Assembly: GCA_002794775.1 (NCBI GenBank)
Contig: NBAY01000009.1
Coordinates: forward strand, 930,001 to 994,000
DNA length: 64,000 nucleotides
Direction of reading: 5' to 3'
From: Porodaedalea pini
Taxonomy: Eukaryota > Basidiomycota > Agaricomycetes > Hymenochaetales > Hymenochaetaceae
The position numbers were made by a program, and so were the translations under genes. Under the pieces are notes generated by a model. The model was not told the origin of the DNA. It was given only the letters and a program-made list of their open reading frames with translations, and searched no databases. Shown in pieces: positions 8,998 through 19,218 of the stretch. Position 1 is the first letter of the stretch. Each line of letters opens with the position of its first letter.

Positions 8998-11235
8998 TTA
9001 GTAAGGAGATCGATAATTGTGACGAGCGGGACAGTCAGACGACCGAGCGCTATGGTTACTGTGGCAATTGATACACAACGCGAAGTGTTCACACTGTAGA
9101 TTGTTAGCCACCGTACATGGTGCGCATTTAGCGACATGTACAGCGGTGCGATGGGGTTCAGAACAGATCGTGCAACGCACTACAGATCGGCACTTAGAAG
9201 CGGGATGCCCTAGTCGATGGCAGTTGTTGCATTGGTTAATTGTCGGGTGGGCTTTCATCTCCTCGAGGCGACGAATGACGCCGAAGACGGGGACCGAGCG
9301 GTTACCGTGTAGGAAGAAATGATTGAAGGAAAGACGGTCGGGATCTTTCATGACAACTGAAATGTTACAAAAGTCACGCTCGTTCAGCCGTTCGGGGGAC
9401 GACATGAATCTAGGTGGGAACATGAATTCTCGCCCTTCGAACTGGGGCAGAGCTGAGATTTCATTGATAAGATCTGATTCGCTATAGATCAGTTTGGACT
9501 CCCTATCATAGACGGGAACCCCGGGGATAACCATCTTGAACTGTGGGGACGGAATAAAAGGCTTCGCCCCACTGATGTTAAGAATGTGACTGAGCTGGGA
9601 GGCAAGGGAAGTGTAGTTAGTGTCAAAATCTGTTCAGATATTGGTGAAGGAAATAAGCAGGTTGCTGTTAGAGGTGTACTCGACATTCAGCACTACTAGA
9701 TGTTTGAACAGTGGGTTGCTTTTTAGGCCAGCCCTGACCAAGTTTTTGACAGACTGTGTGAGTGGTCGAACTGTGAGATCCCCTGGCAGGGAGAAATAAA
9801 CTTGCTTGATATTCGATGAGCGAATGTTAACCGATCTGTTAGAACAGTTGATGGGTACCGTTGAGATTTCCCCGTCAGGGTTCTCTGTGGTAGGGCGTGA
9901 AACTTTGGTAAGGGTTGTCTTGGATTTCTTCTGGGCCGCCTTTGCGTAGGTAACTGTGGTGAAGCCGTCTCTGTCAGTTCCGACGGATTCGACTTTGGGG
10001 TGGTAGATGGTTGTGCCGCCCGGCCTGGGGGCGTTATGAGCTGAGTGAGCATAGCCATCGGGTGTGTAGATGACGCCCTCGGAGCTCATGCGATAACCTG
10101 ATCCTGGGACACATGTGTTGGCGACAGCGGTAGCGTACTCGGTCTTCCCGTTCTTTGGGGTCTGGACACGTTGTTTGACTATGAGAGGGTTGGGTGGAAA
10201 CCGATTGTCATGGACAAAGCAAGCTCCAATAGGGTCGGGAAGAAACTTGACCTGTGGTTTGTTAGCTGAAGAAGAAGATTTAGTGGGTGTTAAAAAGGGT
10301 GAAGAGCGAGCAAGCTGTTTTTCAAGATTATTAGTTTTTTCAACAAGAGAAGAAACGAGAGAAGTGAGAGATTGAATGGAGTGGGACATAGTAGACATAT
10401 TGTCGGAAATGTGTTGTTCACGTATAGCCTGTGCTGAAACGTGTACGTCGTCGAAAACATGTTTGAAGTCAGGTGAATGGATTCGATATGAGGAATGGAA
10501 GGCCTGAAGTGCTTCGTTTGCCTTATTCTCCTTGATGGTTTCGTCGTCGAAACAGTGTGATTTACTAACCCAGGAGACGAGGTTGGAAGCCACGTCAGCG
10601 AGGGCTTTGCCGGCACGAGTCGGATCGTCGTGCCACAGCGTGGGAGAGGTCCAGGAAGGCTGAGTAATGAGCGTAGCTATATGATTAATGGTCTCCTTAG
10701 TCAGGTGCATGAAGGAGGCAGAAACGCGTTCGGCAATTTGCGGGTCCTCATATTCCGAGATTGACACGTCGTCCATATCGTTATCCAACTGAGGGGCTTG
10801 GCTCATGCTGGGACCATAGAGGTCGTCGGCCTCCATATCGTCAGTTTCGTCGATCCGTGTGGGTGGTTGTAAAGCGTGATGTTCTTCCTCCGAATTGGAG
10901 CGTTTAAGAGAAGACTGCGACTCGATGATAGGGGTAGGGGGTAGGTCCCCTTGCTTTCGTAGGGCGGCTGCATGGGCGTCCGCTTCGACATCGGGGGACC
11001 AATTGGCACGATTCTTCGCAACAGTTACGCAGACGGCATCGTTGTGGTTGTAGGTCTTATCGCGGCCACAGACGATGCAAAGCTTGTCTTTACCGCTAAC
11101 ACAGCTGCGACTGTGATAGGGGAGATCCGATTTACACTCCTCACACTTGGTGGGGTCCTTGGGATTGGCAAGGGAGATAGATGACTTTGTTTTGTGGAGA
11201 GAGGCTTTAGCTCTGGTCAGCATTTTGCTGTCCAT
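8998..11235 (-). pseudogene. LINE ORF1 (gag-like zinc-knuckle protein), one premature stop
   Basis: The reading frame runs about 745 codons from an ATG at 11235 to TAA at 8998-9000, broken only by TGA at 9634-9636. The residue before the break is Ile in an FTNI context and the frame resumes with TDFDTN, so the stop replaces one codon; CGA (Arg) is the simplest ancestor, by a C-to-T change at a CpG. The N-terminus has a Cys cluster (CEEC, CIVC). The C-terminus has repeated Cys/His knuckles starting CNNCHRLGHPASKC, as in nucleic-acid-binding ORF1 proteins. The stop codon lies 6 nt before the inferred ORF2 ATG at 8989-8991. Confidence 0.8.
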
Positions 11236-11313
11236 AGCGGAGAGAAATAAGACGAGTTGACTGCAAGATTCCCACGATCCAGATGGTGGTGGTAGGAGTT
11301 CAAGAAGTGCCCT

Positions 11314-13262
11314 ATGATCCTGCGACTCGAACTCACCATATGCCAGCGGGCCCGCCCTGCTCTCAGGCTGGTATCTCGACAGCCTCTGAGTCGTTTAAAA
11401 GTATCAACTGTGTCTGCTCAACTACCGCCCTCGGAGCCCCCCAAGCTCTCGAACATGTATCCTCCAATCTCGCCGTACAAGGTCGATTACCTCAAGGTGT
11501 CTGACTTGCATACTCTCTAGTCAGTTTAACAGCCCCTGTGAACTTGATGGATACATATATATGTTATACAAACAGCTATGACCTGAGCGGAAATGAGAAC
11601 GGGACGCCAGGTTCGTCTCTTCCCCTGATAAGTTGTGCTTGAAGGAATGAGCTAATTATCGGTATCATAGTCGTCTTTTTGCACGGCGGTCCCGGCGGAG
11701 GGTGCGACGAGCAAGACCGATGCTTCTTCAATCCTGAAAAATACAAGGCATTTTATTCTCCCGCTGTAGACCAGCACACTCGCTGATCTTCAGTGCAGAT
11801 CGTCCTATTTGACCAGCGAGGGTCAGGCAAATCAACTCCGTACATCTTGTCTAATCCACGCTTAGCCACCCTTGACTCTGAATATATGCACGCAGATCAG
11901 CCTCGCTCGAGGAGAACACGACTTGGGACCTCGTCAAGGATATCGAGAAGCTGAGAGAGCACTTGGGAATTGACAAATGGCACGTCTTTGGCGGCTCTTG
12001 GGAAAGTCGACTCCATGCTCAGCTTTCTGCCAAACGTCTTATCCTAGTCTTTGCAGGGTTCAACGCTTTCTCTCGCGTACTCGCAGGTACTATATTTACT
12101 CTTTGAGTTATCCTTCTCTACTGACACATTTGCCAGAGCCATCCGGACAGGGTGAAGTCATTGATCTTGCGAGGGATCTTCACGCTTCGCCGAAGGTAAG
12201 CCGACCGAGGAAATGAATCGCCAAGGTTTTAAATCGTCAATAGTGAACTCAATTTTTTCTACCAAGACGGAGCCTCGCACCTCTTCCCAGAAGCATGGTA
12301 AGCATTTCTTCCACCTTATATCATCTGGCAACGCAAGAACAAATGAACACAGGGACGAATACGTCGCTCCCATCCCAGAGCCAGAGAGGAAGGATATGGT
12401 CCTCGCCTATCACGCGCAGCTCAACGCCGCAGATGAGGAAGTCAGGCTCCGAGCCGCGAAGGCGTGGGCTACTTGGGAGTGAGTTGCAGTGTGCTACTTT
12501 CTGATTGTGAATATGAGTTTTTAACTTTGCGATAGGATGTGGACGTCGAAGCTGCACGTCGACCCCGACTATGTTGCGCGTGCCACTGAAGACAACTGGG
12601 CTAAGTGAATTTGCCCATCTTGTCGTGTTTAGTTCGGAAAGATCAGGCATTGCTAAATGCTGTTTTTACGCTTACAGTGCTTTCGCAAGGATCGAGAACC
12701 ATTATTTTGTCAACGCCGTGCGTACTTCTCTTTTTTACCTCTGGCGTCTCTAAATTGACATTCTCGTGAATTTGCATAGGGATTTATGCGCGAGGGCCAG
12801 CTACTGGAGAAGCAGGAAATCGATAAAATGTACGTCTTTATCTCCTTTGCCGACTCACGAGTAGCCGATTCGTAACTTTGTATCTCACCGCAATGAAGTC
12901 GGCACATACCTACGGTTGTAGTTCAAGGGCGATACGACGTCGTCTGTCCCGTCAGTTCATTTTCTAGTTCTCCCCACGGAAGCAGTGCTGAACATGGCTG
13001 TATCAGATTACTACCGCTCACGCTTTGAAGAAAGTGAGTCCACCGAGCTTGTAGGTCGATTAAATCTCTGACCAGCAAAAAATTGACTAGGTCTTCCCCG
13101 AGCTCGAGCTGCACGTCGTTCCTGACGCCGGACACTCTGCTCGCGAGCCTGGAATCGCGAAACTGCTTGTTGAGGTAAGCTACGAGCTTCATGGTGAACC
13201 TCATCGTGTCAATGACCGTTTATATGGACATCTAGGCTGCCGACAAGTTTGCCGACCTGTAA
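11314..13262 (+). CDS. Prolyl iminopeptidase (alpha/beta hydrolase), 16 exons
   Basis: Removes N-terminal proline from peptides (peptidase family S33). Exons: 11314-11519, 11576-11610, 11671-11747, 11799-11839, 11896-12001, 12057-12086, 12137-12195, 12244-12297, 12353-12478, 12536-12604, 12678-12717, 12780-12829, 12899-12950, 13007-13033, 13091-13174, 13236-13262. They sum to 1,083 nt, 360 residues. Motifs: oxyanion HGGPGGGCDE, FDQRGSGKS, nucleophile elbow GGSWGS, acid GRYDVVCP, base PDAGHSAREPG. The Arg-rich, Ser-containing first 35 residues resemble a mitochondrial presequence; a later ATG at 11455 is an alternative start. Two introns lack GT donors: 11748 begins GC and 12002 begins GA, the latter splitting the nucleophile elbow. 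If the GA intron is not spliced the gene is dead. Confidence 0.87.
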
Positions 13263-13635
13263 AGCTCATGAACAATTTCTTGTCGTAGTTGTACAGTGCC
13301 AACATAAAGTAAAACAAATCAATGCAAATCTATGTCATGTCATTTCGTAGCCGGAAGGGTTAGCTTGTATTTAGCACTAAACGTACATGCCCGTTATCCA
13401 TTGTACACTGAATCTATAGCCAGACGAAAGACTTGCATGGGTACCACAGCAATAATTACGGGAGGCAGCGCGAGGAGGAAATGACGAGACAGCGAGGAAA
13501 ACACAGTAGAACAGATGAGGAATAAGTCAGATTGAGACCAATGCTGTTAGAGAAATAGAATAAGGAAGTTAAGTAGATACGAGAAATTTAGGCGCGAGAT
13601 TGAAGAACAAAAAAAAAAGAAGAAAAGGAAGGGGA
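13263..13635. other. Convergent intergenic region
   Basis: Lies between the 3' ends of the iminopeptidase (+) and the SUN gene (-). It holds only presumed 3' UTRs, including an A-rich run near 13608-13626. No gene is visible. Confidence 0.6.
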
Positions 13636-16600
13636 TTAAGGATTCGGTGCTGGAAGTTCGTTTTTGCGCTCGCCATGTACGCGGAAGCGGTACAGGCACG
13701 TGAACTCGTCCGTTCCCCAGTTGTCGTTCACGAAGAGCACGACGACGCCGAAGTCGATACCGAGCTCTTTCACTTCGTCCGGAACAGCGAATGTCTGGAT
13801 GTTGTGTGGTGAATTGATGTCGTACATGAAGGTCGCAATGCGCATGTACGCGGCGTTCTTCGGGAGCACGTCAGGGTATGCTGGCTCTTCCGGTACAGGA
13901 CGACCCTCTTCGATTGCGGCTTGACGTTCGGCATCCAAGCGTGCGCGGTAGGCACGAAGTGTCTCGAGGTTGTCCTTGCCCTCAACCATGCCCCAGACTT
14001 CCATATGCCGTGGTGCGGGGCGCATGTCATGCGCAACCGCTCGAGCAACGTGGTCAATCGTAAAGTCCGTGATGCGAACCGGTGTCGCAAGCTTGACGCC
14101 AAGGTGACCCTGCGAGCCGGCGAATGGCCAGCAGTACCCAAGAGCTGACTCGTGATGCAGTGCGGTGACGGGAGAGCGCGCAAAAACGGAGCCGCCCGAG
14201 ACGAGCCCAAAGAAGTAGGAAGACCTGATCTCGAGCGTACGTGAAGTCAGTGATGGAATGACAAACGCGCCGCCCGAGCTCAGCGCGTAGTCGACACGGG
14301 CGATACCATCTGCGGTACGGTGCATAAGGGCCTGCTCCACGAGCTCCCCGATGAGCGTTGTCACGTCTGAGCCATCGCTCGTCTTGATCGTGAGCCCCGT
14401 GCCCGACCCGGTTCCGAGCTTCGACCACCAATGAGTACTGGAGCCTGCACCCGCAATAGCAGAGCCCGCCTTTGCCACATTCTGTCCGATCTCAAGAGCC
14501 TCTTTGACGCCACCCTCGACAGATCCTAGTCTCTCCTCGAGAGCACGCAACTTCGCCCTTGCCTCCTCGTCGTTTCTTGGGCCTTCTGTTCGAGAAGACA
14601 ACTCCGACTGCTGCATCTGAAGCGCACGAACTTCGCGCTGCATGCTCTCAAGACCTTTGAACGCAGAACTGCGAACGTCCTCTCCGGATTTCTGTATACG
14701 AACAACTTCTTTATCGACGCGCGATTCGAGCTGATTTACGCGAGCAGCAATTTCTTGGGCCCGACGGACGTCGCTATCAAGCCTTGAACGTTCGCTAATT
14801 GCATCCGATTGAAGACCGACAAGCATGTTCTCGAGTTTCAGGAGTCGTGAGGTCAGTTCATCGACGCTCTCCGGAGGTAACTCAGGGGCAATGAATGGTG
14901 TACGATGACGAGAGGGAACTAAGCTGATGAGGTCCTGATTTTGGAAGACCGCAACCGCAAGGTACGTGACAACAGCGAAGATAGCAAATTTGCTGAGGTG
15001 CGAAAATATGCCATGGCGCCGGATGAACAGGAGTGGCTCCCGGACGAGTATCCCAAAAGTGAATCCAACGAATCGCCCCAAAAAGAGTAAAATGATCGCG
15101 AAAAGACGAACTGTAGAGACATATAGAATGTTCACCAGTTTCCCAAGCGGGCCACCTATGGTAGATGAACGGGCTGGACGCGTCCGCGAACGTGAACGAG
15201 AGCGCGGTCGATTACCATACTTGGCGGATGTTTTAGTGTCGTCGTTTACAGGATTCAAAACGGACATTTCGTCAACCTCAGGAATGGAATCTAAGCCAGC
15301 TTCGATGTCTCCCGATTCATCAGTTGGACCAGAGAGATTGAAGCTTCTCGAGCTGTCCGGCGGGACGGAACCGCGGCTCGGAGGAGGCACGGAGCCACGA
15401 GGAAGAGATGGCTGGCGCTGTAAGGGAGTGACCGAGCGGCGACCACGCTGAGAAATAGCGAAACTCATTTAGCGATAACGATGCAGATTAACGGAAGCAA
15501 ACTGACCTGTTCGCTAGCCTGCATTTGCTCCTGCTCATCCTCTATACTGTTGTCCTCCTCACCTTGCTTCCCGATACGACCTTTTCTCTTCTTTCGCTTA
15601 TCGTACTGTATGGTCGGCATATTGGTTAGGGGACCACCTCCGCTTTCTCTTTTCTTCTTCCGTCTCCTGCCCCTTCGCTCGCCGTCTGAGTCCTCTTCGC
15701 TTTCTTCTTCCTCGTCCGAAACAGTAGGTCGATAAGCTTTGTTATCCGTTGACATTCTATTGCGCTTATGCGCGACGGGGGTAGTCTTCTTCGACGACTT
15801 CTGGATTTCCTGGAACTCCTCTTCTTCATCAGCATAGTCGTAACTATTGCCATTATTCTGTGGGACTAGAGTCGCATCGGTAGCCTGACGCGAAGCCGGG
15901 CGGACGTCTTCGGGCTCTTGCGAACGCTGGCGCATCAAGAAAGTAGCTTGAGATACAGCGCGCTGGGCGTAATCGGAGATATGCTCGAATGGACTTTTGC
16001 CGCGTCCGTTCACTCCAACGGACTCGCCTGAACGATCGTTCTCTGCATCAGGGCTACGAAGGTTAGGGACAGACTTGGATGACGATGACGGTGGCTTCGA
16101 TCCGCCTCCCTCCTCGGTGGGACAGCCAGACGACGATGGGTAGCCGTCTGCGTCTGCTGTTCGTATTCAACGGACGTGCTACGCGGTAGGTTAGCACGAT
16201 TGTTTGTCCAGGAGTTCGACGTAGGAGCCATGGTGTATGATGAAGCAGCCTGGTGGAATGCGCTAGCTATGTTAACTGAAGTGGGGTTGAGTGTGGCCGC
16301 GGTTGGCTGAGGGGGAGTGGTGATGACTCCCGGACCAAGGGACGAACCTGGACGGTTGGCGAGAGCTTCGTTACGCTGCTTGAGCTGAGCGTAGCGCGTG
16401 CGTCGTCCTTCTTCGTCGCTTTCTTCTGTGCCTTGAGCGCGTCCGGCCTGCGTGGAAGACGGGGGTTGGTTTGAGGACCGCGAAGCCAGAGTAGGAGCCC
16501 TGCAGGTGGGTGAAGAGCGGCATGAGCGAGATTTCTTACAGGGAAACATTGTAGAGAAGAGATTGAGATATGGGCATACCCGTAGGCGTATGATATAGGT

Positions 16601-16731
16601 ACGGGCTGATTTATAGATGGGGCGCGTTTGAGGGGAGGAGGGTTGGTACCGTACGTGTAAGGTGCGCCCTTCAGAAACGCTTGATGATCGAGACGCCTGT
16701 CTTGACCGAGCGGTGTGCTCGAGAATGACAT
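13636..16731 (-). CDS. SUN-domain nuclear envelope protein (Sad1/UNC-84 family)
   Basis: Inner nuclear membrane half of the LINC bridge, linking chromatin or the spindle pole body to cytoskeleton. Start ATG at 16731 (MSFSSTPLGQ); intron 16579-16500 gives an in-frame join to exon 2. A junction near 16215-16140 was not resolved. Exon 16013-15507 joins exon 15447-13636 through a 59-nt intron ending TTTCTCAG. The N-terminal half is disordered, with acidic and Lys/Arg-rich stretches (nucleoplasmic, possible NLS RRKKKR). Hydrophobic segments lie near 15130-15010 and 15000-14950. A coiled coil (about 14860-14480) leads to a C-terminal SUN domain with YCWPFAGSQGHLGV, HMEVWGM and LYRFRVHG. Around 900 residues in total. 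Confidence 0.85.
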
Positions 16732-18170
16732 GTACACCGTTCAGGCCAGGAAACTGACGATGCGAGCGTGTGCCGCGCGTGTAAGCTATCTCTCTCAGAA
16801 AACATGTTCAGCACGTGCGCGCTCACCTCGGAACGGTCTGCACGCGGATACGGGGTAGATGCCAGGCGCGAGTCGTGCGGGATGCGTGCTCAACGTTGTA
16901 GATGGGTTATCGGAAGAACGACTGGTGAGTGCGAGTAAATGGTAGTAGTCAAGAAAGCGAGGAATAAGGTAGACGGGGCAAAAGCAAACACAAGACAAGC
17001 GAGAGGCCACAGATGTGCGCGTGACTGTCACGTAGCAACCTTATTTACACACAAGCCACCTCGTGGCCTTAGCCAATATTAATGGCCCAAGTTGCCCAAC
17101 AGTCACTTCGTGCTTTGTTCTTTTGCTTGAATTCTCCATTTTTTGACGTCTCAGCGTTGACAATATAAATGTGTACTTCCATGCACTTGAACCGAACGTC
17201 AGTGCTACAGCATAAGAAAATATTATTACTTATTGGAATCTTCTTCTAGTACCTGCACGTGACCAAGCGCACGGACCCACTGCCACGGCATAAAATCTTG
17301 CTGAGAATTCTCTTTTTCCTTTGTTTCGCACTTCGACCTGTGAGTATTGTCCCATTTTCATTTTTCTTCGTGATGACTTCATTCTCTTCCCCGTCCTACA
17401 CGACTATGCCGAGAAATAGAGCATGTTCGTTCGCAACGAACCCGCGTCCTACGGGGCGCACAGTGCACTTGCCAGTGCCATTTCGTCTGATCTTTCGCTT
17501 TACTATTAATATTGTAATCCTCGTTCATTACCAGACATATCTAACACTCCTTTCATTTTCTAGAGCTTCATGGTCAGTGAGTGATAGTCGTTCGCTCTTG
17601 ATACGCCTCCGTGAGTGTCTTCCCCATCCTTCAAAGTTTACGCTTCTGCTGCCTCGAACATCGCACGATGAAAAACAAACCGTAATTCGCAGTTTCCTCC
17701 CTAACGCCCTCTTTAGGAGCACTCCCCTAGACCGCGCGTCCGTTTTCCCCCTCGTGCTACCTTGAACCCAATGAGTTGGCTGAGACGGGCTACCCTCGGG
17801 TACGTTGGGCGCGGAGGTAGGGGTCGGCGTGATGAGGGCTACCAAGTACTTCCTTGGATGTCTGACCCTTATGATGATTCTGGCGGTAGCGCATCATTAA
17901 TATTGTCGAGCATTGAGGACAAGTTACTCATTTTGCTTCCTCTCAGATCAGACTATCTACCGCGGGCCCGGGATATTCATGTAGTATAAACTACGAACCG
18001 TGATAATATGATGTTGTATCCTATTATAATTTATAGTACCTTTCTGCTTGATGTCTGTCTTCTATCCCTCAAGCTGCCTTTTGTTTTGTATATGTATCTA
18101 GAGTGTGTTTGTTGAACGACGGTTTAGCCGAGGTGTCGCGTCACTTCGCCCAAGACAACCACCGACCAAC
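16732..18170. other. Intergenic region, no supported gene
   Basis: Divergent spacer between the SUN gene (-) and the small ORF at 18171 (+). Open frames here (for example 17259-17765 plus) have no recognisable motif and a composition unlike neighbouring genes. It presumably contains both promoters. Confidence 0.5.
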
Positions 18171-18584
18171 ATGGCGCCGGGTCGACGCAAAAAGGCTGTC
18201 CATGCACGTCTTCGAAATTTAGGGATCGAACACACAGGCGCGAAACGCAGTAACGCGCGAGAGGTACCTACCAGCTATCTTTCGCCGCAGTTTATGAGCC
18301 TGACACATCCGTTTGACACGGTCCAGGCTCCACCACGACTCACAAAGCCTGCGGAGGCTGCAATCAAAAAGGCGGCAAAAGCGCGGGCACGAATGGAACA
18401 GACGTTCGCGGAGATCATCAAGCCGACATGGGGCGAGCAACTATCCACTCCCGACCAGCATGTAAGCGATACTGCGCCTGTTCCGGTTGATCCTATGCCT
18501 GCGTCCCCGCTTCGCGACCCCGAAGCCTGCGCTATGGTGATGGACGGAATGACCAGAGCAGCTGTGCAGACGCAGAGTGGTTGA
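18171..18584 (+). CDS. Hypothetical small basic protein
   Basis: Single-exon ORF of 137 residues with a good start context (ACCAACATGGC). The N-terminus is very basic (GRRKKAVHARLR). A Lys/Ala-rich helical stretch follows at about residues 60-85 ([17 protein letters not shown]). The tail is acidic and Pro-rich. I do not recognise a family. It could be a species-specific nuclear protein or a relic beside a larger gene. The case rests on length, start context and charge organisation only. Confidence 0.4.
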   Translation: MAPGRRKKAVHARLRNLGIEHTGAKRSNAREVPTSYLSPQFMSLTHPFDTVQAPPRLTKPAEAAIKKAAKARARMEQTFAEIIKPTWGEQLSTPDQHVSDTAPVPVDPMPASPLRDPEACAMVMDGMTRAAVQTQSG

Positions 18585-19020
18585 CAATGGCGAAGAATCT
18601 TTGGCACGAGCTCGCGTCAGTAATCACCGTCTGTTGTTGAAGTTGCAGCTTCTAATCCTTGCTTTCTTCGGGTGTACGCATTATCCAGCGTTAACATGAC
18701 ATCGACAACTATTCTTGCGTCTGGTACTTATTTCACGCTGCTGTCTTGTAATGCAACCTGTTTCATAGAGTGGAGTTTAGTACCGAGCGAGCAGTGGACA
18801 AGGGTCCAGGGGAAGAAAGCAGAGCCTCAAGACCCGAGATAAATTGACATCTATTTACAAAACATAGAACCACAAGAAAACAGCACGTAGAAGACGCTAC
18901 AAGAAAAGAGAGCTACAAAGATCACAACAGAGCTCAAGGTAACAATACAAAGCACGCGGGATTAGAGAATATAAGAGGGGGTAAGCGAGTTACATGAGAG
19001 GGGGGAAGTGAAAGTGAATG

Positions 19021-19058
19021 GCATGTATAACTTTTCTAGGCATGTATAACTTTTCTAG
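19021..19058. repeat. 19-bp exact tandem duplication
   Basis: GCATGTATAACTTTTCTAG occurs twice head-to-tail in the presumed 3' UTR of the adjacent minus-strand gene. Probably replication slippage. Confidence 0.9.
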
Positions 19059-19218
19059 AACGACAAAGAGCCAGTTCTTGTTGGGATTTGAGTATGTCTG
19101 AAAGCAGCAGAAAGAGCAGCATAGAAAGCAAGGAAAGAAATAGCGTGAGCGTATCCATATACCGTATATCCGAGTCCATATCCATGTCGACAACATAGGA
19201 AGGGAAACTGTGGCAAGT

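Larger units (their letters stand above)
1..11250 (-). mobile_element. Non-LTR (LINE-like) retrotransposon, two ORFs, split by a nested LTR element, cut by window edge
   Basis: Read on the minus strand, ORF1 (11235 to 8998) is followed by ORF2 (from 8991, continuing at 2713 towards position 1). ORF1 ends in zinc knuckles; ORF2 begins with an AP-like endonuclease and carries a reverse transcriptase with GVPQGSPL near 293-318 and YMDD at 197-208. This gag-like ORF1 plus EN-RT ORF2 layout is known for non-LTR retrotransposons. The 5' end lies somewhere between 11236 and 11313, directly against the next gene; the 3' end is outside the window. Both ORFs are broken, so this copy is dead. Clade assignment would need a phylogeny. 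Confidence 0.88.

Noticed and set aside
2130..9636. Classical RIP (CpA-targeted) as the cause of the stops
   Set aside because: The visible changes are at CpG with varied preceding bases (T, C and A) rather than CpA-dominated, and GC content of the elements is not collapsed.
13636..15468. ATG at 15468 as the start of the SUN protein
   Set aside because: A 59-nt intron with acceptor TTTCTCAG joins an upstream coding exon in frame just downstream of that ATG, and exon 1 at 16731 has a consistent splice to the next exon.
17259..17765. 168-residue plus-strand ORF in the SUN upstream region
   Set aside because: No motif, odd Phe/Arg-rich composition, no intron signals, and overlapped by an equally featureless minus frame.
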